From positions 1 through 39,048 of the IMG/VR virus record IMGVR_UViG_3300042988_000985: DNA of 39,048 bases; one strand, 5' to 3'. A program made the translations under genes and the position numbers. The stretch comes from a virus. Below the pieces are notes generated by a model. The model made no database searches and was not told the origin of the DNA. It worked only from the letters and a program-made list of their open reading frames with translations. Within the stretch, counting starts at the first letter, position 1. Every line of letters begins with the position of its first letter. Of this stretch, positions 21,699 to 29,320 are shown piece after piece.

Positions 21699-22190
21699 GT
21701 GGCTGACAAGACAACACGCTCCGCTCATCCGTGGGGCCAGAACACGCGGACAGAGGTGCCGTGTGGGCAGGGGGGCGAGATCGGGCAGGTCGCCTACACG
21801 GACAGGCGTCCGGAGACGGTGATACCCGATGGCGAGCCGGGGGCGTTTGCTTACCAGCGGCAGGCTGAGCGCGTTGGCCTCGGTAGTGTTGCTGCCGAGG
21901 ACTACCAGTACGACGCACTGCACGTTGCCATCTCTCGCCAGTTCAACGATCTGTACGCCCTGTTCTGGGACCGCCAGCGCAAGTACGGTCCCGGCAACAT
22001 CGCGGCCTTCGGCGACTTCGGGGTGCTCGTGCGCTGCCACGACAAGCTGGCGCGGCTGCGGCGGCACTACGTCGAGGGGACGGGCGACATGCCGGACGAG
22101 AGCGTGGACGATGCGTGGCGCGACCTGGCCGTGTACGCCGTGATCGCACTCGTCTGCCGCAAGGGCCAGTGGCCGGGGTGGCAGAAGTGA
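21699..22190 (+). CDS. DUF1599-like nucleotide-modification-associated protein
   Basis: 163 residues from GTG 21699. The C-terminal 100 residues follow the DUF1599 (Nmad1-type) pattern: ISRQFNDLYALFWDRQRKYG, then FGDFGVLVRCHDKLARLRR and ESVDDAWRDLAVYAVIALVC. This helical fold is linked to nucleotide metabolism or modified-base pathways in phages. The N-terminal 55 residues are polar and variable. No dedicated base-modifying enzyme is visible nearby, so its substrate is unknown. Confidence 0.65.
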   Translation: MADKTTRSAHPWGQNTRTEVPCGQGGEIGQVAYTDRRPETVIPDGEPGAFAYQRQAERVGLGSVAAEDYQYDALHVAISRQFNDLYALFWDRQRKYGPGNIAAFGDFGVLVRCHDKLARLRRHYVEGTGDMPDESVDDAWRDLAVYAVIALVCRKGQWPGWQK

Positions 22191-22232
22191 AGCGCCTAGT
22201 CGAAGCTGAGTACGGCACGCTGGAGGCGTTCG

Positions 22233-22364
22233 ATGATGAAGCGCAGCCGCCGGAAGCAGGTCCGCAAGCTCTGGTGGTGGCTGGACGGCGACCTGACGCG
22301 CCCGATGTCGGCCTCCATGCATCGCCTGTTCCGCTGGGTGGTGGACACGCAGGGGCGGCTATGA
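22233..22364 (+). CDS. Small basic Trp-rich protein
   Basis: 43 residues starting MMKRSRRKQVRKLWWWLDGD. Nearly every third codon position is G or C, whereas the competing frame running from GTG 22187 through this stretch shows no such bias, so this frame is the real one here. The stop overlaps the next ATG. Strong positive charge and Trp content suggest nucleic-acid or membrane contact. The GTG 22187 frame may still encode a short upstream peptide. Confidence 0.55.
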   Translation: MMKRSRRKQVRKLWWWLDGDLTRPMSASMHRLFRWVVDTQGRL

Positions 22365-22537
22365 GCCAGAAGGAGCCTTTTGAGGCCATGCATTCGGTCG
22401 TGGCCGAACTCAAGCGCCTCTATTCCATCGAGGCCAGGCTCAGCCTGTTCTCCGGCTGTCCAGTTGGCTCCAGCCCGTCCGAGCACCAAGAAGCCCTGCT
22501 GAGAGTGATGCGGTCATGGAAGGAGGATAGGGCGTGA
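22361..22537 (+). CDS. Small helical hypothetical protein
   Basis: 58 residues starting MSQKEPFEAMHSVVAELKRL, two predicted helices, ending RSWKEDRA with its TGA inside the next GTG. No family recognised. Confidence 0.55.
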   Translation: MSQKEPFEAMHSVVAELKRLYSIEARLSLFSGCPVGSSPSEHQEALLRVMRSWKEDRA

Positions 22538-23082
22538 CCTCCGTAAATGCCCCAGGATCGCTTTCGGCACCCGCCCCCGACTCCGAGGCCGTGTGGCTGC
22601 CCGAAAGCCCGTCTGGGGGCATCCTTGAGCGCCTGAGGGGCTTCTCCGCCGCCGACGACGAGTGGTGGCACGAGGAACGCCGCAACGCCTGCCGCGCCTA
22701 CCTTGGCACCCTCCTCGGCTGGTACGCCGGGGCTGCCAATCCGTCAGTGTCGGTCGGGGCGTCGGACATGAACTGCGACCTGCACCGGCTCATGCTCGCC
22801 GACCTGCGGGCCAACTTCCCGTGGGCCGACGTGATCGACCTGTTCGGGTACCTCGCCTGTGGGGAGGCCGCCGCCCGCTTCGGGGCCGTCATGGTCCGGC
22901 AGGAGTGGACCGACTGCCTCGCACTGGGGAGTCGCTGGTGCGATCTGGACGCCGTGGCCGAGGCGGTACACTTCTGCCGCCGCCGGGACGAACGGGCCAA
23001 ACTCATCAAGCGAATGGCCGGGGTCGCGCACTCCCCGGAGGAAGTCACGCGCCTGTGCGCCATACTCGCGGAGGTCCGCTAG
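22534..23082 (+). CDS. Hypothetical protein, last gene of the rightward arm
   Basis: 182 residues from GTG 22534. The first 35 residues are low-complexity and are encoded by the inverted pair D/D', which forms a 76-base hairpin. The rest is helical with many Trp/Cys/His (DDEWWHEERRNACRAYLGTL; FGYLACGEAAARFGAVMV; HFCRRRDERAKLIKRMAGVA). No function is recognised. The gene ends at the palindrome-rich convergence zone. Confidence 0.65.
   Translation: MTSVNAPGSLSAPAPDSEAVWLPESPSGGILERLRGFSAADDEWWHEERRNACRAYLGTLLGWYAGAANPSVSVGASDMNCDLHRLMLADLRANFPWADVIDLFGYLACGEAAARFGAVMVRQEWTDCLALGSRWCDLDAVAEAVHFCRRRDERAKLIKRMAGVAHSPEEVTRLCAILAEVR
22541..22560 (+). repeat. Dispersed 20-bp element, copy D
   Basis: CCGTAAATGCCCCAGGATCG carries the exact 13-bp core ATGCCCCAGGATC seen in A, E and F. 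It lies in codons 3-9 of the gene at 22534. Confidence 0.8.
22609..22628 (-). repeat. Dispersed 20-bp element, copy D' (inverted partner of D)
   Basis: The plus strand reads CCGTCTGGGGGCATCCTTGA, 15 of 20 matching the reverse consensus. With D it forms two stems: ATGCCCCAG with CTGGGGGCAT (one bulge), and GCTTTCGG (22560-22567) with CCGAAAGC (22601-22608). Confidence 0.6.
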
Positions 23083-23185
23083 CACCCGCCCGCGCAAGGC
23101 GGCGCAGCACAAAAGGAGATTCGAATCTGCGTGAGTGACACAGAGCGCCCCGGCGACCGAGCAGGCCACCGGGGCGTCACTGTTA

Positions 23186-23223
23186 CGAAACATCTGCACT
23201 TGTGCACAAGTGACGATGTTTCG
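23186..23223. repeat. 38-base nested palindrome
   Basis: CACTTGTGCACAAGTG is a perfect 16-base palindrome. It is flanked by TG/AC and then by CGAAACATC/GATGTTTCG, a perfect 9-bp inverted repeat. It could be an operator for a dimeric or tetrameric regulator, a replication signal or a bidirectional terminator. The 16-base centre resembles operators of HTH regulators in form only. Confidence 0.75.
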
Positions 23224-23266
23224 CCACACGGGGCTAACTTGACCCCGTATGTCGCGCAGACAGCAA

Positions 23267-23303
23267 CTCGGGGTGGCTAGGTATATATACCCGCCACCCC
23301 GAG
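23267..23303. terminator. Strong hairpin, possible bidirectional terminator
   Basis: CTCGGGGTGGC (23267-23277) and GCCACCCCGAG (23293-23303) pair perfectly over 11 bp. The loop itself contains the palindrome GGTATATATACC. Placed between converging arms it is a natural site to stop both transcripts, though no U-run follows on either strand. Confidence 0.5.
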
Positions 23304-23413
23304 GATGTACCGGCCGCCGTGCACGGAAGCCGGGGTGCTACAAGACCCGAGCAGGGGCTTTCGCTGGTCCACTCGGGGGCAATCCCCGCCCGTGAGCGGG
23401 AACCATCCGCGTG

Positions 23414-23689
23414 CTACGCGAGGTCGGTGTCGTCCCGCGTGACCGGCCCCTTGCCGCCCGTCGCCAGCCGGGGCAGCTCCACCAGCAGTTCGTTCTTCAG
23501 TTGCAGCACGAACGTGCCGTCGATGGCGTTGTTGATCCGCCTCTCCAGCGCGTCAATCCACACCTGCGTCCCGGGCACCAGCCCCGGAATCTTCGCCATC
23601 TCTGCCAGGATGCGCGCCTTCAGCATCGCCATCGCATCCGACGTGTTCTGCTCGTTCGGCGGGGTCGCCGCCTTCGCCGCCCGCGCCAT
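23414..23689 (-). CDS. Hypothetical protein, last gene of the leftward arm
   Basis: 91 residues, MARAAKAATPPNEQNTSDAM start, predicted helical (MLKARILAEMAKIPGLVPGT; WIDALERRINNAIDGTFVLQ) with a charged tail ending VTRDDTDLA. It lies immediately after the small outer-membrane-type gene. Function unknown. Confidence 0.65.
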   Translation of the reverse strand: MARAAKAATPPNEQNTSDAMAMLKARILAEMAKIPGLVPGTQVWIDALERRINNAIDGTFVLQLKNELLVELPRLATGGKGPVTRDDTDLA

Positions 23690-23691
23690 CG

Positions 23692-24027
23692 CTACTCACC
23701 CCGCCCGAACCGGACCCGCAGGCCCACCCGCGTCTCCACCATCTTGTTGTCGAAGCCGTAGACGCTCGACCCGGCCAGCGAGAGCTTCGGCGTCAGGTTG
23801 TAGGCGGCATACAGCCCCGCCTCCCACTCCTTGCCGAACGCAGGCACCGGGGCCGAGTCCTCCATCGGCGCAGCGTGCCAGGCGTAGTTCACCCCACCCG
23901 CGAACGTCAGGCGGTCGAGCGCCAGCAAGGGCTGGTCGCCTTCCGCCGCCCGCGCCGCCGGGGCAAACGCCGCAAACGCCACGATGGCCGCCACCACACC
24001 GACAACGACGATCTTCAGATACCGCAT
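23692..24027 (-). CDS. Small predicted outer-membrane beta protein
   Basis: 111 residues from ATG 24027, with AAGGAGG five bases upstream; the longer reading frame lacks an RBS. The signal peptide MRYLKIVVVGVVAAIVAFAA ends near APAARA-AEG. The mature part alternates hydrophobic and polar residues with Gly and aromatic turns (FAGGVNYAWHAAP; AGLYAAYNLTPKLSLAGSSV; ETRVGLRVRFGRGE), as in short beta-barrel proteins. By analogy with Lom-type phage proteins it might alter the host surface; that is inference. Confidence 0.65.
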   Translation of the reverse strand: MRYLKIVVVGVVAAIVAFAAFAPAARAAEGDQPLLALDRLTFAGGVNYAWHAAPMEDSAPVPAFGKEWEAGLYAAYNLTPKLSLAGSSVYGFDNKMVETRVGLRVRFGRGE

Positions 24028-24089
24028 CCAGACCTCCTTGTTCAAGCCAGTTGAGTTGCGTGAACCGCTAGTAAAGCGAGCCGCCCGCT

Positions 24090-24398
24090 TCACGGCTTGC
24101 TGTCCGTCTTGGGGGCCAGCCCGAATCCGGCTGCACCACTTGCAACGCCGAGCGATGCGATACAGAACACAGTGCCCGCTCCCAGCCACTCGTGGATGTG
24201 TCCGGGTTCGGGTAGCTTGGTGAGCGCCCACGCTGCCCAGCACGACAAAACCATCAACCACTGCACCTTCCACGTTGCGACGGACTTGGGTGCTTTCCAC
24301 TGTTGCCCAGCAACACCAATGGCGGTCACAAAGACACCCGCCATCACCAGTTGTTTTCCTGTCAGGCCAAGGATGCCATTCAGCGCGCTCAGGTCCAT
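24090..24398 (-). CDS. Holin-like membrane protein
   Basis: 102 residues with three hydrophobic segments: LVMAGVFVTAIGVAG, WLMVLSCWAAWALTKL and FCIASLGVASGAAGFGLA. The C-terminus is short and charged (PKTDSKP). Three spans, a size near 100 residues and a position just downstream of the lysin and another small membrane protein fit a class I-type holin that permeabilises the inner membrane. Which of the two membrane proteins is the holin is not decided. Confidence 0.65.
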   Translation of the reverse strand: MDLSALNGILGLTGKQLVMAGVFVTAIGVAGQQWKAPKSVATWKVQWLMVLSCWAAWALTKLPEPGHIHEWLGAGTVFCIASLGVASGAAGFGLAPKTDSKP

Positions 24399-24402
24399 AC
24401 GC

Positions 24403-24636
24403 TCACACCCCCTTCTTGCGGAGATCGTCGAAGTCTTTGCGGAGGTCCGCTACCTGCCGCCTCATGTCGCCCCAGGCGGCCCCGATGCCGACCAGCACGA
24501 TCACCTGCGTCCACGAGAACGTCATGCCCGTGTGCGTTGCCTCAGCCCACGCCGGACGAGCCACCATCAGTGATACGGTCATGGCGAAGGATGCCACCGC
24601 CACCGGCCACAGACACTTGTTGCAGACCCTCATCAT
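24403..24636 (-). CDS. Holin/antiholin-like membrane protein
   Basis: 77 residues, start ATG 24636 (or 24633) overlapping the lysin stop. A hydrophobic segment with a signal-like end, WPVAVASFAMTVSLMVARPA then WA, precedes a second span (WTQVIVLVGIGAAW). The tail is charged and coiled (MRRQVADLRKDFDDLRKKGV). Two spans plus a charged tail suit a holin or antiholin; a spanin subunit is less likely as no lipobox is seen. Confidence 0.6.
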   Translation of the reverse strand: MMRVCNKCLWPVAVASFAMTVSLMVARPAWAEATHTGMTFSWTQVIVLVGIGAAWGDMRRQVADLRKDFDDLRKKGV

Positions 24637-25157
24637 GCTGCCCTCGCGAATACATGGTTGCCGATGGTAACAGTCTCTCGCGTCCTGCCCGATGCAATCT
24701 CCGCGTTGCCGTACCACGCCTTCGGATCGTCCGTGTCCCACAGGGCCACCGTGCAATAGTGCGTCGCCCCGAACGTCGGGTCAGACCACTCCGGCGGCTC
24801 CGCCAGCACGCCCGCCGCCACAGCCCGCAGGACCGCCCACAGGCCAGCTCCGGCGCTCTCGCCGTCCGTCTGAACGATCTCCAGCAGCCGGTGAAGGTTC
24901 GGGTCGCCCTTGTTCCAGCACGAGAACTGCCACGGGCGAAGGACCACGCCAGCCACGGTCCCGTCGCCGAATAGAGGGTGCTGGCGACCCTTGTTCGCCA
25001 TCCACTCCGCCGCGCGCTCCATGCGGTTCCGCACCACCCACGCCACCGCCCGCTTGCCGGGGGCTGTCTCCCCGCGTGCTTCGCCATAGAGCGTCAACGC
25101 CAGCAGCAACTCGGGCGGCTGCTCAAACAGCACCTTGTCCTTGAGGAAGCCAGCCAT
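24633..25157 (-). CDS. Endolysin, SleB-type cell-wall hydrolase
   Basis: 174 residues. LLALTLYGEARGETAPGKRA then VAWVVRNRME is the Hydrolase_2 (SleB/CwlJ) signature, with the catalytic Glu in YGEARGE. VVLRPWQFSCWNKGDPNLHR supplies the usual PxQFSCW motif. It cleaves peptidoglycan, normally as a lytic transglycosylase. There is no signal peptide, so release depends on the holin-like genes downstream. Its start follows the previous stop after three bases. Confidence 0.9.
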   Translation of the reverse strand: MAGFLKDKVLFEQPPELLLALTLYGEARGETAPGKRAVAWVVRNRMERAAEWMANKGRQHPLFGDGTVAGVVLRPWQFSCWNKGDPNLHRLLEIVQTDGESAGAGLWAVLRAVAAGVLAEPPEWSDPTFGATHYCTVALWDTDDPKAWYGNAEIASGRTRETVTIGNHVFARAA

Positions 25158-25160
25158 CGC

Positions 25161-27167
25161 CTATGGCACCTCGTAGTAGGGGTCGTCGTCAGCACACGGG
25201 GTACACGGGTGAACGATGTCCACGTAATCCTCGCCTATGTTGCCAGCGGCGTCGTGGGCGCGCACACGAATGCGCGTTCGCGTGTACAGCGTGTTTGCCA
25301 CTGTCCAGAACCATGAGCCGTCGGTCACGTCCGTGATGATGTCGTGTTTGACCGTATACCACGTCACGGCTGGGCCAATCGGCCTTCGGTCGATATCGAC
25401 GCGCACAACGCCAACGGCGTCAGATGCCGTCCACGCGATGTCGCACACCTCGCCAATGGCGAACGATTGCAAATCGGTTGGCGATGAAATGGTCACGACC
25501 GGGGCGATGCTGTCGCCAGCGACCAGCACGGGTGGACCCTGCGCCCCAACGAACCAGTCATTGCCACCCCACAAGTCGCGGCTGATGGCGATGGACGTGT
25601 CGTTGGGGTAGCCATTGAACGTCGCCCACGATGTGTCCGCGAACATTGGGTTGCCGTAACGCGACGCCTTCTCGCTGGTTGTCAGCAGGTTGAATCCGCT
25701 GGGCGTAGAGGGGCCGTAGGTGAACCCCCTGACCGCCAGCGTCGAGTCCTGCAAGTGGCACCAGAACAGGTTGCTGTCCTCGTCGGCCGTACCGAAAGCA
25801 TTGATGGCGTAGTGACCATACGCAGTCGGGTTGCCAATGTGCGACGAGGTGGGGGAATACTTCAGGCCAGCGAATATGTTCCTGTTGATCCGGCTCGCTT
25901 TCGTGGAGTCGATGTTGTACTCGCGCTTCATCGCCTCCGCGTCCTGGTTGAAGTTCACGAGCGTGTTGTGACGGAAGATGAGGCTGTCGGCGCGTGCCGT
26001 CGTCACGTTGCCGCCAAACCAAAACTCGTCCTGCGTGAGATAGGTGTTGAACTGGTGAATCTCGCCCTTTGAGGCCGTCTCGATTTCCACAAGGCCGCGA
26101 ACGCGCACGAAGTTGCCGGTCCAAGTGTTGTTGCGGTCGCCCGGATCGGATGCTCCGGCTGTCAGAAACGCCACCTTGAGCGGCTTGGCGGAATCCTCGT
26201 CCTCGATGAACTTGTTTCGCGTCCACCGATTCCCGATCTGGTAGTCGCGCACGTTGAGCAGGTAAAACACTGAGTACGTCCCGTCCGCCTTGCCGTAGAA
26301 CACGCAGTCGGTAACGTCGTTGTCCTGGCACAAGTACCATGTGTTCAGGTGGGCGTCTGACGAGCCGCTGGGCGGAACCAGCACTGACCCGAGGTAAAAC
26401 GTGTCGCGGGCGAACGTGCTGGACTTCACCAGCCTGACAGTCATGGCGTTGCCACTACGCCCGAGGCCAATGCTCGACCTGACCGTGTTGTCGGTGAACG
26501 TAAACCCGTGCAGCCAGCCGTTCATCGAGTCGGGCAGCGCCTGAACAACGGACAGGTCTCCGGTTTGCATCCCGTTGGTGATGTTCACGAGATCGGACAT
26601 GGTTTGGTTAGTGCCAGAGCGCGGCCACGGCAGCCCGTCGTTTATCACCGAGTGGCAGATCGTGCTGTAGTTGCGGCCGAAAACATCGAGCTTTCCATCT
26701 ATCTTGCAGTACGCCACGCTGTCGTAGGTGGCGTGACGGCCACGGAAAATCAGCCCCCCGTTGGTGGCCGTTGTCTTTTCTGCCCGCACACCGTAAACGC
26801 TGACGTAGCCAGTACACCCAGCCACCGTGTCCAGCTCGACATACGTCACTTTTCTGCTGCCCGGATGGTTTACGTCCCCGATGAACCAGATGCGCGCCGA
26901 GTTGCTAGACCCGCCATGCGTCGGCCTGATCGGCTGGTTGTATTGCGGGATGCCTCCGCCACCAGTCGTGTCCGTCTCGATCCCGAACGACGACTTGAGG
27001 TAGATCGTGTCCCCTGCCGTAGCGTAGGCGTTGGCCCACGCCAGCGTCTTGGCGTTCTTGGTGGAGTCGCTGCCATCGTTCGCTGCGTTGCCTACAGGCG
27101 ACACCCAGTAGGTGCCGCCCCAGGCGGGCGTGGCGAGGAGCAGCAGGGCGAGCGCGAGGCGCTTCAT
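25161..27167 (-). CDS. Secreted beta-helix protein, possible depolymerase or adhesin
   Basis: 668 residues from ATG 27167. The signal peptide is MKRLALALLLLATPAWGG. Residues about 20-550 have the short repeating beta-strand pattern of right-handed parallel beta-helix (pectate-lyase-like) proteins, with many Asn/Ser/Thr turns (FTDNTVRSSIGLGRSGNAMT). The C-terminal 110 residues look Ig-like (DSIAPVVTISSPTDLQSFAI; VCDIAWTASDAVGVVRVDID). Such folds occur in tail-spike depolymerases, but an export signal is unexpected. A secreted polysaccharide-degrading enzyme is the alternative. ATGA coupling to the gene upstream. Confidence 0.7.
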   Translation of the reverse strand: MKRLALALLLLATPAWGGTYWVSPVGNAANDGSDSTKNAKTLAWANAYATAGDTIYLKSSFGIETDTTGGGGIPQYNQPIRPTHGGSSNSARIWFIGDVNHPGSRKVTYVELDTVAGCTGYVSVYGVRAEKTTATNGGLIFRGRHATYDSVAYCKIDGKLDVFGRNYSTICHSVINDGLPWPRSGTNQTMSDLVNITNGMQTGDLSVVQALPDSMNGWLHGFTFTDNTVRSSIGLGRSGNAMTVRLVKSSTFARDTFYLGSVLVPPSGSSDAHLNTWYLCQDNDVTDCVFYGKADGTYSVFYLLNVRDYQIGNRWTRNKFIEDEDSAKPLKVAFLTAGASDPGDRNNTWTGNFVRVRGLVEIETASKGEIHQFNTYLTQDEFWFGGNVTTARADSLIFRHNTLVNFNQDAEAMKREYNIDSTKASRINRNIFAGLKYSPTSSHIGNPTAYGHYAINAFGTADEDSNLFWCHLQDSTLAVRGFTYGPSTPSGFNLLTTSEKASRYGNPMFADTSWATFNGYPNDTSIAISRDLWGGNDWFVGAQGPPVLVAGDSIAPVVTISSPTDLQSFAIGEVCDIAWTASDAVGVVRVDIDRRPIGPAVTWYTVKHDIITDVTDGSWFWTVANTLYTRTRIRVRAHDAAGNIGEDYVDIVHPCTPCADDDPYYEVP

Positions 27168-29320
27168 TTCTCGATGTTCTCCGGGTAACCCCAGCTGATG
27201 AGCGTGCGGCCAGCCACGGCGTTGACGACGCGCCGGAAGCCATCGCTGGCGCGGATGGCCCACCAGCCCGGACGTGTCGGGTTGCCCGTGCTTCCCCACG
27301 CGCCGGGCTGCTTCAGGTCGGCAACGTAGGTGGTGCCACCGAGCGTCGAAGCCGCGACCTTGAGGATGGAGGCGCGCGAGGCCATCGTCCATCCGTTGTG
27401 ATAGCGGTTGGCGTCGGGTCCGCCAGCGTCCTCTCCTGCTGACGGCACATTGCGGTTGGCCGACGAGCCAGTGGTCTGGAACTGGCTTTGCATGCCGGAC
27501 GATGTCTCGTAGCCGTGCCACTTGCCACGCACGAGTCCTGTCAACTGACGCTCTGCGATGAGGCAGAAGGGCTGATAGGCGTAGCCCGAGTCCTCGACAA
27601 AGAAGCCCGAGCCGACAAAGTCCGTGCCGCCGGGGACCGCCATGATGCGCGAGCCACCCGTGACGTACTCGCCCGTGTGGGCACGCAGCTTGAGGCCGCC
27701 GAAGTAGTCGCCCTGCACGTTCGTCGTCTGGAGCGAACGGCGTAGCGTGTCCTGCCCGGCGATCCGGACGCCCGTGGCACCCGCGAGCCGAGCCGCGATG
27801 AGCACCGAGTCGGCCAGCGTCGTGTTCGTCGGCACATAATCATCCAGCGGCGGCAGCAGGAATCGGCTGGAGCGCGTGCCAAAGATGCTGTCGCAGCGAG
27901 CGAAGGCGTAGCGCAACTGCGCGTACACGCTCGTGTCGGCCGCCTCGCCGTCAGCCGGGCCATACGCCTGCCGCGTGCGGGCGTGGCCAAGGATGTCGCG
28001 CAGCGTGTACTTGCTCGCTGTGTACGAGGCACCCCCGTTCGCTCCGTGGACGCCAGACCAGACCTGTGGGGTGAAGCGCGCCCCCGCCTTGTTCCACCAT
28101 GCCACCTCGTAGGGGTAGGCCGCGACGGAATCGATGTTGACGCCGACCAGGAACGGGATGCCGTAGGCGACCAGCGAATCTACCGTGGCCTTCACCGCCG
28201 CCGAGTCGGGCAGGTAAACACCCGCGCTGTTCCACTGCGAGCAGCGCGCGAACGCACCGTCCACCGTGACGGCCATCGTCTTGCGGTTGTTCAGCAAGTC
28301 GCCACCCAGCAGGGAGTCCAGCGCCGCGAGGCCGACGAACAGGGCGGAGTGCTCAAACGAATCGCCGTTACGATGGTTCGGGTCAGCGTCGGATGCCATC
28401 GTCAGCACGGAGTTGACAAACACCATCTGCGCTGCCGCCACCGTTGCACCATCTGCGTCGAGCACGTTCCAGCCGGTATTGAGCCGCTTCCACACCATCG
28501 CCGATTCCGGGCGTGTCCAGCGGAACGGGGCGGCGCCTGCCTCAAAAAACCCAGTCGTGTCCACGACCCCGTCAATGGCTCGCGCTTTCATCAGGTCGGC
28601 GGGCATCCTGCCCAACTCCTGCATCGTCGTGGGAAGCGGGTTGACGTACACGCCAAGCAGCGGAAGCACGCCGCCCACGGTGGCAAGGTCAAGCTCCGCA
28701 ACCGTAGTGCCGGTGAAGGAGTAGAACACGTTGTCGGCGTAAGGCGAGTATATACAGCCCTCGCACTCGTGTGAAACGCCAGAGCCTCCCATAATGGCGG
28801 TGGTGTTGTTGCTGGTACCGATGGAACAGGCGGTCGTTCTACGCCACGCCATCGCAGCAAGGTCAGGGTGCGCGCCTGCGGGGCCAGGTTCCAGCAGGAA
28901 CAACTGCGGGACGCTGGGCAGCGTCGGCGTGCCATTCACGACGCGCGTAATCCACATCGAGTCGGGTCGGTACGCGGGGTAGTCGAACGACGCCGAGCGA
29001 GACGACGACCGCTCGTGCAGCACCGCGCTCGCCGTGATGGTGTCGGGACCGACGACGACACGGCCCGTCCGCAGCCACTCGTTCTTGCCCGTAGGCAGCA
29101 TGTGGCCGTCGTAAACGACGTGGTCAACCTTCCATTCGTTCAGGATGGCCTTGACGTTCTCGTGGACCCACTCGCCTTGCAGGAGGTCGGCGACACCAGC
29201 CGTCGCGCCCGCAGCCTTCTGGCTCTTGAGCCGGACAACGAGCAGGTCGGTCGTCACCTGCCGCGCCTCCGCACTGGCGGCGGTCAGCAGCAGCAGGACA
29301 GCAAAAAGGAGCTTCTTCAC
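27164..29320 (-). CDS. Large secreted protein of unknown function
   Basis: 718 residues from GTG 29320, overlapping the previous stop as GTGA. The signal peptide reads MKKLLFAVLLLLTAASAEAR. The mature protein mixes alpha and beta segments. One part, MAVTVDGAFARCSQWNSAGV followed by a helix and GIPFLVGVNIDS, resembles the first strands of a polysaccharide-deacetylase (NodB-like) barrel, but the His residues that would complete the metal site are not clearly placed. Its neighbour is a beta-helix protein, so action on surface polysaccharide is plausible. No certain family. Confidence 0.6.
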   Translation of the reverse strand: MKKLLFAVLLLLTAASAEARQVTTDLLVVRLKSQKAAGATAGVADLLQGEWVHENVKAILNEWKVDHVVYDGHMLPTGKNEWLRTGRVVVGPDTITASAVLHERSSSRSASFDYPAYRPDSMWITRVVNGTPTLPSVPQLFLLEPGPAGAHPDLAAMAWRRTTACSIGTSNNTTAIMGGSGVSHECEGCIYSPYADNVFYSFTGTTVAELDLATVGGVLPLLGVYVNPLPTTMQELGRMPADLMKARAIDGVVDTTGFFEAGAAPFRWTRPESAMVWKRLNTGWNVLDADGATVAAAQMVFVNSVLTMASDADPNHRNGDSFEHSALFVGLAALDSLLGGDLLNNRKTMAVTVDGAFARCSQWNSAGVYLPDSAAVKATVDSLVAYGIPFLVGVNIDSVAAYPYEVAWWNKAGARFTPQVWSGVHGANGGASYTASKYTLRDILGHARTRQAYGPADGEAADTSVYAQLRYAFARCDSIFGTRSSRFLLPPLDDYVPTNTTLADSVLIAARLAGATGVRIAGQDTLRRSLQTTNVQGDYFGGLKLRAHTGEYVTGGSRIMAVPGGTDFVGSGFFVEDSGYAYQPFCLIAERQLTGLVRGKWHGYETSSGMQSQFQTTGSSANRNVPSAGEDAGGPDANRYHNGWTMASRASILKVAASTLGGTTYVADLKQPGAWGSTGNPTRPGWWAIRASDGFRRVVNAVAGRTLISWGYPENIEK

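Larger units (their letters stand above)
23083..23413. other. Convergence zone between the arms, palindrome-rich, no sure gene
   Basis: About 330 bp where rightward and leftward arms meet. It holds AGATTCGAATCT (23117-23128), CGCCCCGG/CCGGGGCG (23146-23153 and 23169-23176), a 38-base nested palindrome, ACGGGG/CCCCGT (23228-23233 and 23243-23248) and an 11-bp perfect stem. CCCGAG/CTCGGG follows (23346-23351 and 23372-23377). A GTG ORF of 49 codons (23131-23280) is open, but palindromes fill it, so I do not call it. Confidence 0.6.

Noticed and set aside
22187-22537. Single 116-residue ORF from GTG 22187
   Set aside because: Between 22240 and 22360 its third positions show no G/C bias, while the alternative 43-residue frame does and both flanking starts show ATGA coupling.
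23131-23280. 49-codon GTG ORF behind an AAAAGGAG in the convergence zone
   Set aside because: Its sequence is almost entirely palindromes and shows no third-position bias; structure explains the region better than coding.
24366-24385. Extra match to the dispersed element (CCAAGGATGCC)
   Set aside because: Only the first 11 bases match and they encode a holin-like protein; likely chance.
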